Shown here piece after piece: positions 7,020 through 16,077 of a DNA stretch of 50,840 nt. Source of the stretch: a virus. The stretch is taken from IMG/VR virus record IMGVR_UViG_3300031862_000007, positions 1 to 50,840 of that record; one strand, given 5' to 3'. Under the pieces are notes generated by a model. The model was given only the letters and a program-made list of their open reading frames with translations, had not been told where the DNA came from and searched no databases. Position 1 is the stretch's first letter. Each line of letters opens with the position of its first letter. The position numbers and the translations under genes were made by a program.

Positions 7020-8039
7020 ATGGAAAGCACAGCTTCAGAGGAAAAGGCCGAAAGTCGGCCCTCCGGTATGAAGGGGATTGCTGAGGGGATTAGGACATTG
7101 GTCGCTGAAAGCACTGCCAGCCCCGCTGCGGCGAAAGAGGCAGTTGTGGAAAGCGAAGAGAAACCCTGCGTTGAATGTGAAGAGAAAGAAGCGGAAGCGG
7201 CAAAGGCAGCCAAAAAGAGCCGATTGTTTATCGTGGACAAGGAAACAGGACAGGAAATTCCTGCTGTTTTTACGTCCGAAGGTAAAGACTATGAGGCAGA
7301 TTCGGTTGACAAGCTCAAGACTTGGACCGGACTCGGTATTCATGCCAATCGGCGACTTGAGGAACTCAAGAAATTTGAGGAACCCGTGAAGATGGTTCTC
7401 AAGGCGATTGAGGAAGGTCGTATTGTCATCAAGGACAAAGTCGATTCTTCACCTCCCGTGAAGGAAAAGGTGGAAGAGGCGGCGTCTGAAGATGAGGAAG
7501 ACTTCATCACCGACCCGGCTGTTCTCAAGGAAAGGCAAAAAAGGCAGGCCTTAGAGGGCGAGGTCAAGGAACTCAAAAAGACGATTGATTCGCTCAAGGT
7601 CTTTGTTGTGAGCAGCAAGACCGATGAGATGAAGAAGGAGATCGAATCCGAGATCGAGCAACTCTCAAAAACCTACCCTTTGGGAAAAAAGAGAAGCAAA
7701 GAAGTTTGGAAACTTCTGGCCGAGATTGGTGAAGATGGGGCTCCGGCGTACACCGTCGAGACCGCCATGAAGACCGTTCACGAACAGAACCTCAGTGATT
7801 TTCAAGAGTGGACGAAGGATCATCCCGAATTCATTGAGAAAGACAAAATCAAGAAAGAGGGAATCCAGGAATACCTCAAGGACAAAGAGGAAAAGGAAAA
7901 GGCCCCCGTCTCCGCACCTTCCGCTACGGGAACAGGTGCGGTCGTGGAAGCTAAGCCCGAAATAAAGGGCATGAAGGATGCCGTCTCCAAGATGAAGGAT
8001 TTTCTCAAGCAGTCAACTAAAGCAGGGAAAAGTCTATAA
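7020..8039 (+). CDS. Capsid scaffolding protein
   Basis: A 339-residue, highly charged, Glu/Lys/Ala-rich protein directly before the major capsid gene, the standard scaffold position. The middle is a predicted coiled coil (AVLKERQKRQALEGEVKELK). The C-terminus is a basic helix (MKDAVSKMKDFLKQSTKAGK), as in scaffolds that dock on coat protein. It has an AAAGGAG ribosome-binding site. No protease signature is visible, so it is probably released or degraded by other means. Confidence 0.8.
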   Translation: MESTASEEKAESRPSGMKGIAEGIRTLVAESTASPAAAKEAVVESEEKPCVECEEKEAEAAKAAKKSRLFIVDKETGQEIPAVFTSEGKDYEADSVDKLKTWTGLGIHANRRLEELKKFEEPVKMVLKAIEEGRIVIKDKVDSSPPVKEKVEEAASEDEEDFITDPAVLKERQKRQALEGEVKELKKTIDSLKVFVVSSKTDEMKKEIESEIEQLSKTYPLGKKRSKEVWKLLAEIGEDGAPAYTVETAMKTVHEQNLSDFQEWTKDHPEFIEKDKIKKEGIQEYLKDKEEKEKAPVSAPSATGTGAVVEAKPEIKGMKDAVSKMKDFLKQSTKAGKSL

Positions 8040-8054
8040 GACAGGAGGTTTTCG

Positions 8055-9296
8055 ATGTTCAGCATCGAGGTTGAGGACAAAATCTATAACGAGATGATTT
8101 CCAAGGGAGTCGTCTCCGAGGTGAGAGGGCTGTCGAAATTAGCAGACAAGATCAAGAAGGACTTCGATAAAATCGACGCACACGGGAAATATATCACCCA
8201 AAAGATGAATTTCGGCGGATCTCAGGCCTTCGGAGCAAAATCCAACAGCTCCTATCCCACTGGGCAGCAGGTCACTCCGGGTGAGGCCTTGCTTCGGGTC
8301 AAGCGGTTCGAGATGTTCACCATGCACTTTGATGGACTTTCCTTGGAACTTGCGGAAAAAGGCGGCTCTCCCATTGATCCCGAGGATTTTGAACAGCAGG
8401 AACTTTTTAAGGGCATGGGCGATGACATGAGTCGCCAGCTTATGCTCGATGGCTCAGGCGTCATCTGCCAGGCCAACGGAGCAGGGAGCGGGACAACGGC
8501 CCTCGTGGTCGATTCACTATATTTTTCAAAGCCGGCAAGTCTTTTCTTCAATCCAGGGAGAGTGATTGACGCTTATCTTGCCGCGGCTCAAGAGATCAAC
8601 AGCATCGCCATCGCAGCAATCGCCTCAGATGTGCAGTTGACGCTCGCAAGCAACCAGACATGGAGTGACGATTCAAATATTTACGGCGAGGACGTTTACA
8701 CTGGCACAGAGGCGGTCGGCAAGGGCGAGATCATGGGGCTTTTGGGGATCGTCAGAGACACAGACCCGCCAGCACCTAATGCTGCAGGGCTCCAGGGACT
8801 GCCGGTAGCCAGTTACCCGCTTTGGAAGTCCAAAGTTTGGGGCAATGGCGGCGTCGCACGGCCTTTTGATGAAGACCTGATGATCAAGGCGCTACAGTAT
8901 GCCGAAAAGAGAGGCAAGATTACCGTTCTCCTCATCACCGAGGGCATTTTCAGATTGTGGAAACAGCACCTTGACGCTTATAAAGTGCTCGGTTCCGAGC
9001 CCAAGGCGATGTGGGGAGGCTGGGTCGCGCTTCCGTTCTATTATGACGGCCGGATTATCCCGATGGTGCAAGACCTGTATGTTCCCGATGGAAACATCAT
9101 GGGTCTCGCTGAAGATGAATTTACGCTCCACTTGACAAATCCAGCCTGGGTCACCTGGGAAAAGGTCGGAGGCTCGAGACTTCAGAAGGTCGCCAATAAG
9201 AACGAGTATGTTTCCGAAGGACATATCTTCGGCAACCTGGGCGTCCGCAGCCGCGCTCCTCATTTCCGCATCACAGATATTGAGGAACCTGAATAA
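8055..9296 (+). CDS. Major capsid protein
   Basis: A 413-residue protein with the features of an HK97-fold coat protein: a helical N-terminal arm, GGSQAFGAKSNSSYPTGQQ loop, Gly-rich beta regions, and a C-terminal domain with strands such as WVALPFYYDGRIIPMVQD. It has a strong AGGAGG site and is followed by a terminator hairpin, suiting high expression. The assignment rests on the order portal-scaffold-capsid and on length and composition. Confidence 0.85.
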   Translation: MFSIEVEDKIYNEMISKGVVSEVRGLSKLADKIKKDFDKIDAHGKYITQKMNFGGSQAFGAKSNSSYPTGQQVTPGEALLRVKRFEMFTMHFDGLSLELAEKGGSPIDPEDFEQQELFKGMGDDMSRQLMLDGSGVICQANGAGSGTTALVVDSLYFSKPASLFFNPGRVIDAYLAAAQEINSIAIAAIASDVQLTLASNQTWSDDSNIYGEDVYTGTEAVGKGEIMGLLGIVRDTDPPAPNAAGLQGLPVASYPLWKSKVWGNGGVARPFDEDLMIKALQYAEKRGKITVLLITEGIFRLWKQHLDAYKVLGSEPKAMWGGWVALPFYYDGRIIPMVQDLYVPDGNIMGLAEDEFTLHLTNPAWVTWEKVGGSRLQKVANKNEYVSEGHIFGNLGVRSRAPHFRITDIEEPE

Positions 9297-9306
9297 GAAT
9301 AAGTAA

Positions 9307-9335
9307 GGGGGGCGCTTCGGCGCCTCCCTTTCTTG
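9307..9335 (+). terminator. Hairpin terminator after capsid gene
   Basis: A nine-pair GC stem (9307-9315 with 9320-9328, one G-U) closed by a TTCG tetraloop and followed by TTTCTT. It lies just after the major capsid stop and probably reduces read-through, so coat protein is made in excess. Confidence 0.75.
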
Positions 9336-9346
9336 GAGATGAGGAC

Positions 9347-9766
9347 ATGGCACTTTTAAGTCCGCCAAAATCGTTTGTGCGGGAACTTAAACGGATCGAC
9401 TCTCGGCTCTATCCGCTTTACTTCGACCGTTTCAGAAAATGGATGATCGTAAGTCCTTGCCAAAGGCCCGTGGCGGGTGTCACCGAATATGACCCAACCT
9501 CGGAAAAGCACGTAGCCGTTGAATTCCTGATTGAAGACGAGAATGGCAGGCCGCTGCCTCTTTCGAGCGCCGTTCTCCATGTGGTCAAGCTGGCCTTCTG
9601 TGATACGACTCGAAGAAAACCGTTCAGCTTCTACTGGAAGGCGTTCAAGGAAAGTGAAAGACGAAGGCAGTTTGTGGCAGCGCGTGAGAGGCAGTCGATT
9701 TTCAAGGAAGCGGGTCGGGAGATCAAGAAGTTTAAGACAAGCGAAACTTTTGTTTTAGGGAGGTAA
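9347..9766 (+). CDS. Hypothetical virion protein (139 aa)
   Basis: A 139-residue protein starting MALLSPPKSFVRELKRIDSR. It has a compact alpha/beta N-terminus and a basic C-terminal helical part. It lies directly after the capsid terminator. Its ribosome-binding site is TTGGAGATGAGGAC. No family recognised; a head-associated role is inferred from position. Confidence 0.6.
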   Translation: MALLSPPKSFVRELKRIDSRLYPLYFDRFRKWMIVSPCQRPVAGVTEYDPTSEKHVAVEFLIEDENGRPLPLSSAVLHVVKLAFCDTTRRKPFSFYWKAFKESERRRQFVAARERQSIFKEAGREIKKFKTSETFVLGR

Positions 9767-9768
9767 AA

Positions 9769-10152
9769 ATGTATGTAGGCTATAGTCGCAAAGAAGTTGA
9801 AAGGGCTGGAGCGGTAATCACGAAGCTCTATTCCGGGACAGTCTCGGCAAGCGGAGACTCAAAGTCCGCTTATAAGTGGATTCCTCCTTTCATCAGCCGG
9901 GCGAATCTTTTCCTGAAGGCCACAGAAAACTCGGGCACGGCCACGATGGATGTGAAAGTCGTAACAATGCACCCGAGGGTCGCGGGACACACGACAGACT
10001 GGTATGACCTTCAGGCCTTCACTCAGCTTTCGGCGACTGGAAAGGAAAAGAAAAGCCTCGCCAGTGGCCTCGGCGATAAGCTCGCCGTGGTCTGGACTGT
10101 TACCGGGACAGGAAACTGGACGATTGAGGTTTACGCAGAGCTGAAGCTTTAG
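9769..10152 (+). CDS. Probable virion beta-rich protein (127 aa)
   Basis: A Thr/Ser/Gly-rich protein with alternating strands ending in VWTVTGTGNWTIEVYAELKL. This is typical of small capsid-decoration or fibre-like beta proteins. It has an AGGGAGG site seven bases before the ATG and is followed by another hairpin terminator. The assignment is by composition and location. Confidence 0.6.
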   Translation: MYVGYSRKEVERAGAVITKLYSGTVSASGDSKSAYKWIPPFISRANLFLKATENSGTATMDVKVVTMHPRVAGHTTDWYDLQAFTQLSATGKEKKSLASGLGDKLAVVWTVTGTGNWTIEVYAELKL

Positions 10153-10167
10153 AAAATTTAAGGGAAA

Positions 10168-10191
10168 GGGGGAGGGCTAATGCCCTTCCCC
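10168..10191 (+). terminator. Hairpin terminator
   Basis: A ten-pair stem (GGGGGAGGGC with GCCCTTCCCC, one G-U) closes a TAAT loop just after the 127-residue gene. No long T-run follows, so termination may be partial. Confidence 0.55.
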
Positions 10192-10213
10192 GAATCTTCT
10201 TAAGGAGTTTGAT

Positions 10214-10672
10214 ATGAGAAAAACTCGAATTCTGTTTTTGGCGATTTTCCTTATTTTCTCTTTATGTATTGTTTCAGATACGGCCCCAACGAGATACAAA
10301 TTTCTGACGAGCGATATCACGGTTCCGATCAACACAACTTGGGTCGAGGGGACAGACTTCACATCCAAAACAATCATGCTTGCCTATGCACAATCAGCAA
10401 CCCTGACTTTTTACGTCAAAGGAAACAATGCGGCATGTTCAAAAGATGTAATTTTCAAGTTTGTGGCGTTTGATTCTTTAAGGAACAAATGGGACACGAT
10501 TGATGCTCTGGGTGGATCGGGTGTGACAGTTACAGCTAATGGAACTACGGCAGTTCAGATAACAAAGCTTCTCTATGCTTATTTTGAGAAGATCAAGTTA
10601 TTGTCGGTTCAGAATCAGGAGACCGTAGCTGGATATACGGTTGATGTGAATGTCTCGATATTTATTAAGTGA
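10214..10672 (+). CDS. Exported beta-rich protein with signal peptide (152 aa)
   Basis: The N-terminus is a clear Sec signal peptide (MRKTRILFLAIFLIFSLCIV then SDTAP). The mature part is strand-rich with repeated short Thr/Val motifs. It resembles the preceding 127-residue protein in character. An exported protein in the middle of virion genes is unusual for a phage and implies a role in the periplasm or at the cell surface. Cysteine 18 is not in a convincing lipobox. Confidence 0.65.
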   Translation: MRKTRILFLAIFLIFSLCIVSDTAPTRYKFLTSDITVPINTTWVEGTDFTSKTIMLAYAQSATLTFYVKGNNAACSKDVIFKFVAFDSLRNKWDTIDALGGSGVTVTANGTTAVQITKLLYAYFEKIKLLSVQNQETVAGYTVDVNVSIFIK

Positions 10673-10689
10673 TAAAGGCGGAGGATAAG

Positions 10690-11670
10690 ATGAAACATAC
10701 ACTGATGAAGCTTGGTTTTCTTAGTGCATTTCTTTGTGCGCTGATATTTTTGGGCACGGCGCAGATTCCGACGATCCTGCCGGTTTCGCCAATCACAGAG
10801 AATGTGCAATTTCAAAAAGAGGCGCAGTTTCTTACCAATTCCTACTATTCCATCATCAAGGGTTCTATGGCAGAGGGCTTGGCAGGTGCAGACCTGCGTA
10901 TCGGTTTGGATGAATCGAATCGCACGCTGATTATTTGCGACAGGGGGGACATTGGGACGGATTTTGGATTGACGGCAAGCAGTGCGCCGAGAATAAAGAT
11001 TTTTAGTGCCACAGGAACTAATGCACTCGATTTATATACTGGGAATATTGTTCAAAATGGCACTCAGCTTAATTTTTCTGCCCAGAAATTTGTTTTTTCT
11101 AGCGGAACAGACCAAGCCTCTGGAAATATGTATGCATTTAATTCCGATGCTGGCGCCGAACTCACCGCCGCTTCCGGCATACAATCCTGGCTCTATGTAG
11201 AACCCAAAATCAATCAATCTGGCACAGCGGCTTACAATGCTATTCTCGCCAATGTTACTGAAACGGCACTTGGAAGCGGGGCAAATAATCTACTGGATTT
11301 GCAGGTAGCAGGAACATCGAAATTCAGGGTCAATAACAAGGGTCTTTTGGCCTATGGCGCAGAATACGACAACGGCAATTCCGGCGCCGCCGACACAATC
11401 GACTGGAATAACGGCAATGGACAAAAATCAACTTTAACGGCTGCCTGCACCTATACTTTCACGGCCCCGACTTCTGGCGTTACTCGGCTTCAGCTCCGAG
11501 TCATCCAGGGCGGAACGGGAAGCTATACTGTAACTTGGCCTGCAACCGTGAAATGGCAGGCTGATACAGCACCCACTTTATCCACCGCTGTTGGCTCAGT
11601 GGATATCATCACTTTTTGGTGGGACGGCCAATTTTATCGAGGCGTAGCTTCGGTAGGATGGACAACTTGA
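10690..11670 (+). CDS. Fibre-like protein with signal peptide (326 aa)
   Basis: I chose the ATG at 10690, which follows a GGCGGAGGAT site; the upstream GTG at 10669 would disrupt the signal. The N-terminus MKHTLMKLGFLSAFLCALIF is a signal peptide ending near GTAQ. The C-terminal ~90 residues (YTFTAPTSG...GSYTVTWPATVKW...FWWDG) look like the beta domain found at the tips of many tail-fibre-like proteins. A fibre-like protein carrying a signal peptide is odd: it may be exported rather than assembled into the tail. Confidence 0.65.
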   Translation: MKHTLMKLGFLSAFLCALIFLGTAQIPTILPVSPITENVQFQKEAQFLTNSYYSIIKGSMAEGLAGADLRIGLDESNRTLIICDRGDIGTDFGLTASSAPRIKIFSATGTNALDLYTGNIVQNGTQLNFSAQKFVFSSGTDQASGNMYAFNSDAGAELTAASGIQSWLYVEPKINQSGTAAYNAILANVTETALGSGANNLLDLQVAGTSKFRVNNKGLLAYGAEYDNGNSGAADTIDWNNGNGQKSTLTAACTYTFTAPTSGVTRLQLRVIQGGTGSYTVTWPATVKWQADTAPTLSTAVGSVDIITFWWDGQFYRGVASVGWTT

Positions 11671-11678
11671 GGTAAGCC

Positions 11679-13322
11679 ATGATGCGCCGACTATTAAACA
11701 AATTTATCCTGCCTGTCTTTCTGGCTTTATTTGTCTTGACTTCTTTTGGTTTCTCAACAACTTACTATGTAGATTCAGCAGTAACAGATACTTATCCCGC
11801 AAGCGCAACGCCAGATTTCACGACTTATAATCACGTGACGTTTGAGACGACGGGTGGCACGGATTCCGTTTATAAAACCATAGCCGATGTCAATGCCAAG
11901 ATGTCAACGCTTGCTTCAGGGGACTCTGTTTTATTTAGGCGAGGACAGAGTTGGCAAGAAAGCCTTGTTATTAATAAAACTGGCCTGACAGATTATCTCA
12001 CCTTCGGAGCATACGGTACTGGGGCAAAGCCGATTATCTGGCAGGCGAGCGGTGGAAGCGTAGCGATTACTTGTTCAACAGCGAATGTTTCATATATTTG
12101 GCTTGATAATTTAGAAGTATATACTGTTAAGGGAGCGGGAACTAATACGGCTATTTGGATTTACGGTGATAATGCTACAAACTGGAAATTCACAAATTTA
12201 TTAGTTTCACAATCTGCTCAGAATGGAATCTATTTACAGAGAATTGATACATATCTCATTGAAGATTCTATCGTCCATGATTGCGATCAATGTAACGTAG
12301 TTATTTATGGTTCTGCTACTTATCCAATTACTAATGGCACAATAAGTAATGTAGTTTCATATAATGCCGGAGTAGAGGATGGCCTGATGATTCATGACGA
12401 TGCCAGCAGTAATCACCCTGGGGCACATCATCTTGTAGAGAACTGCGAGGTATATAATAATTATGAAGATGGCTTTGACTTGCAGTCTGGCGATGATATT
12501 ACTGTTCGTGGATGTTATTCGCATGGAAATAATAGTCGTGCTTACAGCCTTGGGACTCATGCAAGTAATATTATTGTAGAAGACAGTTGGGCTGTTTCAG
12601 CCTCGTCTACAGCAGGTTTATACGATATGAGCGCAGGGGTGTCTAATGCTACTGTAAGATATTGTATTGGGTATTATACTGGAACGAATGCCGCTTTGTC
12701 TACGGGCAATACTAGTAGCAATATATCTAATGCTAAATGGTATAACAATACGATTGTAATAACTAATAGTGCTGCCAAGCTTATGGGTATCATGGCAGCC
12801 ACGTTGACGACCCTTATTGTTAAAAACAATATTTTTATTTACTTGGGAACAACACCCGTAACGTCTTGGGTTGTGTTTTATAGTACTACTCAAAACCCGA
12901 CAGAAATGGGATGCGATTGGAATTATAATTGGTATTATGTTCCAAATGTAACAGAGGGAACAAATGCAAGGTGGTATGTAACCAAAAATACGACATTTTA
13001 TAGTTATGCAACCTGGAAATCTACTTGGTCGCAGGATGCCAATTCATCAGCGAACAGAACTACTAACCCATTACTTGTGAACGGCTCAGGCAACTGGTCG
13101 CTGGATACAGATTTCAAGATTCCCTCAAACTCGCCCTGTAAGGATGTTGGCGTAAATCTTGGCTTGACAGAAGATTATTTCGGCGGGTTTGTTCCCATTG
13201 GGAGTGCACCAGACATAGGTGCGCACGAGTATCCGTCGGATGTTCCGGCGAAAAATGCGCTTTTTGTATTCGTCGGTTTGCTTGCTATTACGGCCTATCG
13301 GAATCGGAGAAAATTTAGATGA
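11679..13322 (+). CDS. Secreted right-handed beta-helix protein with C-terminal membrane anchor
   Basis: A 547-residue protein. An N-terminal signal peptide (LFVLTSFGFS then TTYYVDSA) leads into a parallel beta-helix with repeating short Asn/Thr/Ile-rich rungs, including SHNN-type turns (VHDCDQCNVVIYG, VENCEVYNNYEDGFDLQSGD). The C-terminus is a hydrophobic helix then a basic end (ALFVFVGLLAITAYRNRRKF), like a sorting or stop-transfer tail. Such helices occur in tail spikes and in surface polysaccharide-binding proteins. The anchor and signal suggest a host-surface location. Catalytic residues are not evident. Confidence 0.7.
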   Translation: MMRRLLNKFILPVFLALFVLTSFGFSTTYYVDSAVTDTYPASATPDFTTYNHVTFETTGGTDSVYKTIADVNAKMSTLASGDSVLFRRGQSWQESLVINKTGLTDYLTFGAYGTGAKPIIWQASGGSVAITCSTANVSYIWLDNLEVYTVKGAGTNTAIWIYGDNATNWKFTNLLVSQSAQNGIYLQRIDTYLIEDSIVHDCDQCNVVIYGSATYPITNGTISNVVSYNAGVEDGLMIHDDASSNHPGAHHLVENCEVYNNYEDGFDLQSGDDITVRGCYSHGNNSRAYSLGTHASNIIVEDSWAVSASSTAGLYDMSAGVSNATVRYCIGYYTGTNAALSTGNTSSNISNAKWYNNTIVITNSAAKLMGIMAATLTTLIVKNNIFIYLGTTPVTSWVVFYSTTQNPTEMGCDWNYNWYYVPNVTEGTNARWYVTKNTTFYSYATWKSTWSQDANSSANRTTNPLLVNGSGNWSLDTDFKIPSNSPCKDVGVNLGLTEDYFGGFVPIGSAPDIGAHEYPSDVPAKNALFVFVGLLAITAYRNRRKFR

Positions 13323-13543
13323 AAATTCAAATTGACCTAAAGGACATCATCGTTTTCGGGCTTATCTTACTCTGCCTTGCTTTCTGTCTTAACCTTTACT
13401 GGAAGATGGAGAATATTAAGCTTGCACAGCAGGTGAACCAGAATACTCAGAGCATCCAGCAGATTGTTACCTTTCTGAATCAAGGACAGCAGGCAAAGGC
13501 TGGAGCTCCGTCGGCAGAACAGCCGAAAGTGGAGAAGAAATGA
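13319..13543 (+). CDS. Small membrane protein with coiled coil (74 aa)
   Basis: An N-terminal membrane helix (DIIVFGLILLCLAFCLNLYW) is followed by a Gln/Asn-rich coiled coil (QVNQNTQSIQQIVTFLNQGQ) and a Pro/Lys tail. Start overlaps the beta-helix gene stop (ATGA). Function unknown; it follows three exported proteins, so a membrane complex is possible. Confidence 0.6.
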   Translation: MKIQIDLKDIIVFGLILLCLAFCLNLYWKMENIKLAQQVNQNTQSIQQIVTFLNQGQQAKAGAPSAEQPKVEKK

Positions 13544-14253
13544 CAAGAGGAGAAATTAGAAGCTACATCAGGATTTTGGCCGATGAACTCACCGAGACTC
13601 CCGAAGGACTTTTCTTGGATACTGAACTCGACTTGCTCATCAATATCTCTCAGCAGAAAACTGCCGTGGAGCTCGCCCCGTTCATTCCCTGGGCGATAAC
13701 AAAATCTTTTCTTATCTCAACGGTCGCCAACAAGCGCGAGTATGATGTTTTGGCTGACCTGAGCGTGACGGATTTGTTCATGTTTTTCGGGATCTTCCAT
13801 AATGAATCGGGATATAAACAGACTGAACTTCTCTATGTCGAAAAGGATCAACTTGTTGAATATAATGTTATCGGCGAAACTGGCGATCCCAAGGTTTGGT
13901 CATGGGACTCGCCTGGCGTCATAGCACTCGACCCGTGCCCCGACCAGAGCGTGACAAGCAAATTCAAGGCGGTCTATATTCCTGTTTTCCATGATCTAAA
14001 TCAAGATACTACTCATGACCCTCCGACAGGCAAATATGCCATCCCCTTCAACGGGCTAGTTACTTTGACGCCGACCCATTCTCTCATATCTCTGGATGTT
14101 TTGAAGCAGTGGCATATCCGGGGCGAAGAGGAAGGTTCTGATATTGACCAGCGCTATAGGGAAGTCTTCTCGTCTGTTATCTCCACAATGTCTATGGCCC
14201 AGGGCGTGACCTCGAAGATGAGGCCAGAATTGAGGGAAATGATCAAGAGGTGA
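13540..14253 (+). CDS. Head-tail adaptor-like protein
   Basis: A 237-residue protein starting MTRGEIRSYIRILADELTET. The helical N-terminus, central strand-rich part and long helical C-terminus match podovirus adaptor/connector proteins that sit under the portal. It overlaps the previous gene and is followed directly by the beta-propeller tail protein, as in podovirus tail modules. The assignment is by pattern and context. Confidence 0.6.
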   Translation: MTRGEIRSYIRILADELTETPEGLFLDTELDLLINISQQKTAVELAPFIPWAITKSFLISTVANKREYDVLADLSVTDLFMFFGIFHNESGYKQTELLYVEKDQLVEYNVIGETGDPKVWSWDSPGVIALDPCPDQSVTSKFKAVYIPVFHDLNQDTTHDPPTGKYAIPFNGLVTLTPTHSLISLDVLKQWHIRGEEEGSDIDQRYREVFSSVISTMSMAQGVTSKMRPELREMIKR

Positions 14254-14256
14254 AAG

Positions 14257-16077
14257 ATGTATCGGCACTCGGTGAAGGGACTCTATCGGTTCGACGGGAT
14301 CAAGAGCCTTGCCGGAACCTTAAACGAGCTTTCTGCGCCAACCGAAGTGCCTGAAGCTCAAGTTATAAAATGTCTTAATTTCAAGCCACATAAAGACGGA
14401 ATCAGCCGGGTCAAAAGGCCAGGATATTCGAAGTTTGACGCTTTCTATAACTTTGAGGGCCTTCCAATAAGAGGACTTTTTGATTACTGGGATGAGACTC
14501 CTGTCAATAGATATGAGGTCATTACCTCAAAAAAGATTTTTAGCCGTGCAGTAGGAGCAGGGTCGTGGTCAGAGCTTTATTCTCAAACTGCGGAGCTTGA
14601 ATTTCCAATCAAGCCCGTGGTTTATCTTCGGGAAAGACCGATTGTCGTCGGGTTTGACACAAACAGATTAGTTGAGCCGACAACGACTTATGGGCTCGGG
14701 ATTGTGGCCCCATCCTCAGCACCGACTTTAGCAGAAGGCGCAGCTGGCAGCCTCACCGGAACTTTTAAATATGTCGTGACCTACATGAGGAGCGGAAATT
14801 TTCAGGTCGAGAGCAATCCCTCTCCGGAATCCTCGCCGATAACTGTAACTGCAAAAAAAATCAACCTCTCCGCTATCCCAGTATCGACTGATCCGAAGGT
14901 GGACAAGAAGAGACTCTATAGGACGACCGCAGGTGGAGCAGTCTTTTTTTGGGTTGCCGACATAGCCAATGCCACAACGACCTATGAAGACAACATCACA
15001 GAACTTGGAGATGAAGTCAGTTATGATCGTTATCCGCCGCCCGTGGCGATATTCGCTGAAGTCTGGGATGACCGAGTTTGGTTTGTGCCGAAAAGTGATA
15101 GAAACCAACTTCACTTTACAAACAAGGGTTCAGCCGAAGAAATGGACAGCGATAACATCATCCAAGTCAAGGGAAAAGATTCTGATGAGATCATGGCGAT
15201 CAAGGCCTACATGGACTCGCTCTATATCTTCAAGCATAAGTCACCTTGGAGGCTGGATAAAATCGGCGAATCTTCTTACCAGTTGACAAAACTTCCATAT
15301 AATATCGGCACAGATGCCCCTGCTTCTGTTGCCGTCGGAGGGGGCCTCCTGATGTGGAAGTCAAAAAGGGGAATAGAGATTTTTAACGATCAAGTTATTT
15401 TTGATCCGCCGTTTTCCGATTTAATTCCCGAGACATTGGCGACTATAAATGAGGCCGCAATCGGCAAGGCCTTCGGGGAGGTGAATGAAAAGGAAGGCGA
15501 ATATTGGCTCGCCGTTCCTACTGGGGCATCAACGGAGCCAGACCTCGTTATAGTTTATGATTATATTGGGGGGAAAATAAGCAGATATATATTTGCCAAG
15601 AAATTAACTGCGATGCACAACATCAGGGATGGGAATTCAAAGCTTCAATTCATTACTGGAAGTTCAGACGGCAATCTTTATATTCAGGATTCAGGATTCA
15701 CGGATGACGGCACGCCGATTACGGCAAACTTCATGACAAAGCAGTATTGTTGTTTAACGAATGAGAAGGGGTTATGGAATGTCCTCCGCAGACTTTTTGT
15801 GGATTACATTTGTCCAACCGGAACAAGTGTTGTTTTGAAGATATACAAAAATAAGGAAAAGGTCGCAACTGTTTCAACTTCGCTTGCAGGGGTAACGCCG
15901 TCGGATTCGGACAAGGCCAGAGAGGTTATTTTAAAGCGCATAAACCTTGGATTATCTTGCGCTTATGTTTGTTTTGAGTTTAGCCATAATGAGACGCCGA
16001 CAGACGAAGTGAGAATCCTGCCGCCTGAAATTTATTTTAAGCGAAGGGTCTGGAAGTCTGACGTTAAGGCCGATTGA
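14257..16077 (+). CDS. Tail tube/nozzle or plug protein (beta-propeller type)
   Basis: A 606-residue protein with repeated beta-propeller-like segments (FAEVWDDRVWFVPKSDRNQL, MAIKAYMDSLYIFKHKSPWR, VGGGLLMWKSKRGIEIF). This is the pattern of podovirus stabilisation/nozzle proteins that extend the tail tube below the adaptor. It starts MYRHSVKGLYRFDGIKSLAG, and its stop overlaps the next start. The family match is by pattern. Confidence 0.65.
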   Translation: MYRHSVKGLYRFDGIKSLAGTLNELSAPTEVPEAQVIKCLNFKPHKDGISRVKRPGYSKFDAFYNFEGLPIRGLFDYWDETPVNRYEVITSKKIFSRAVGAGSWSELYSQTAELEFPIKPVVYLRERPIVVGFDTNRLVEPTTTYGLGIVAPSSAPTLAEGAAGSLTGTFKYVVTYMRSGNFQVESNPSPESSPITVTAKKINLSAIPVSTDPKVDKKRLYRTTAGGAVFFWVADIANATTTYEDNITELGDEVSYDRYPPPVAIFAEVWDDRVWFVPKSDRNQLHFTNKGSAEEMDSDNIIQVKGKDSDEIMAIKAYMDSLYIFKHKSPWRLDKIGESSYQLTKLPYNIGTDAPASVAVGGGLLMWKSKRGIEIFNDQVIFDPPFSDLIPETLATINEAAIGKAFGEVNEKEGEYWLAVPTGASTEPDLVIVYDYIGGKISRYIFAKKLTAMHNIRDGNSKLQFITGSSDGNLYIQDSGFTDDGTPITANFMTKQYCCLTNEKGLWNVLRRLFVDYICPTGTSVVLKIYKNKEKVATVSTSLAGVTPSDSDKAREVILKRINLGLSCAYVCFEFSHNETPTDEVRILPPEIYFKRRVWKSDVKAD

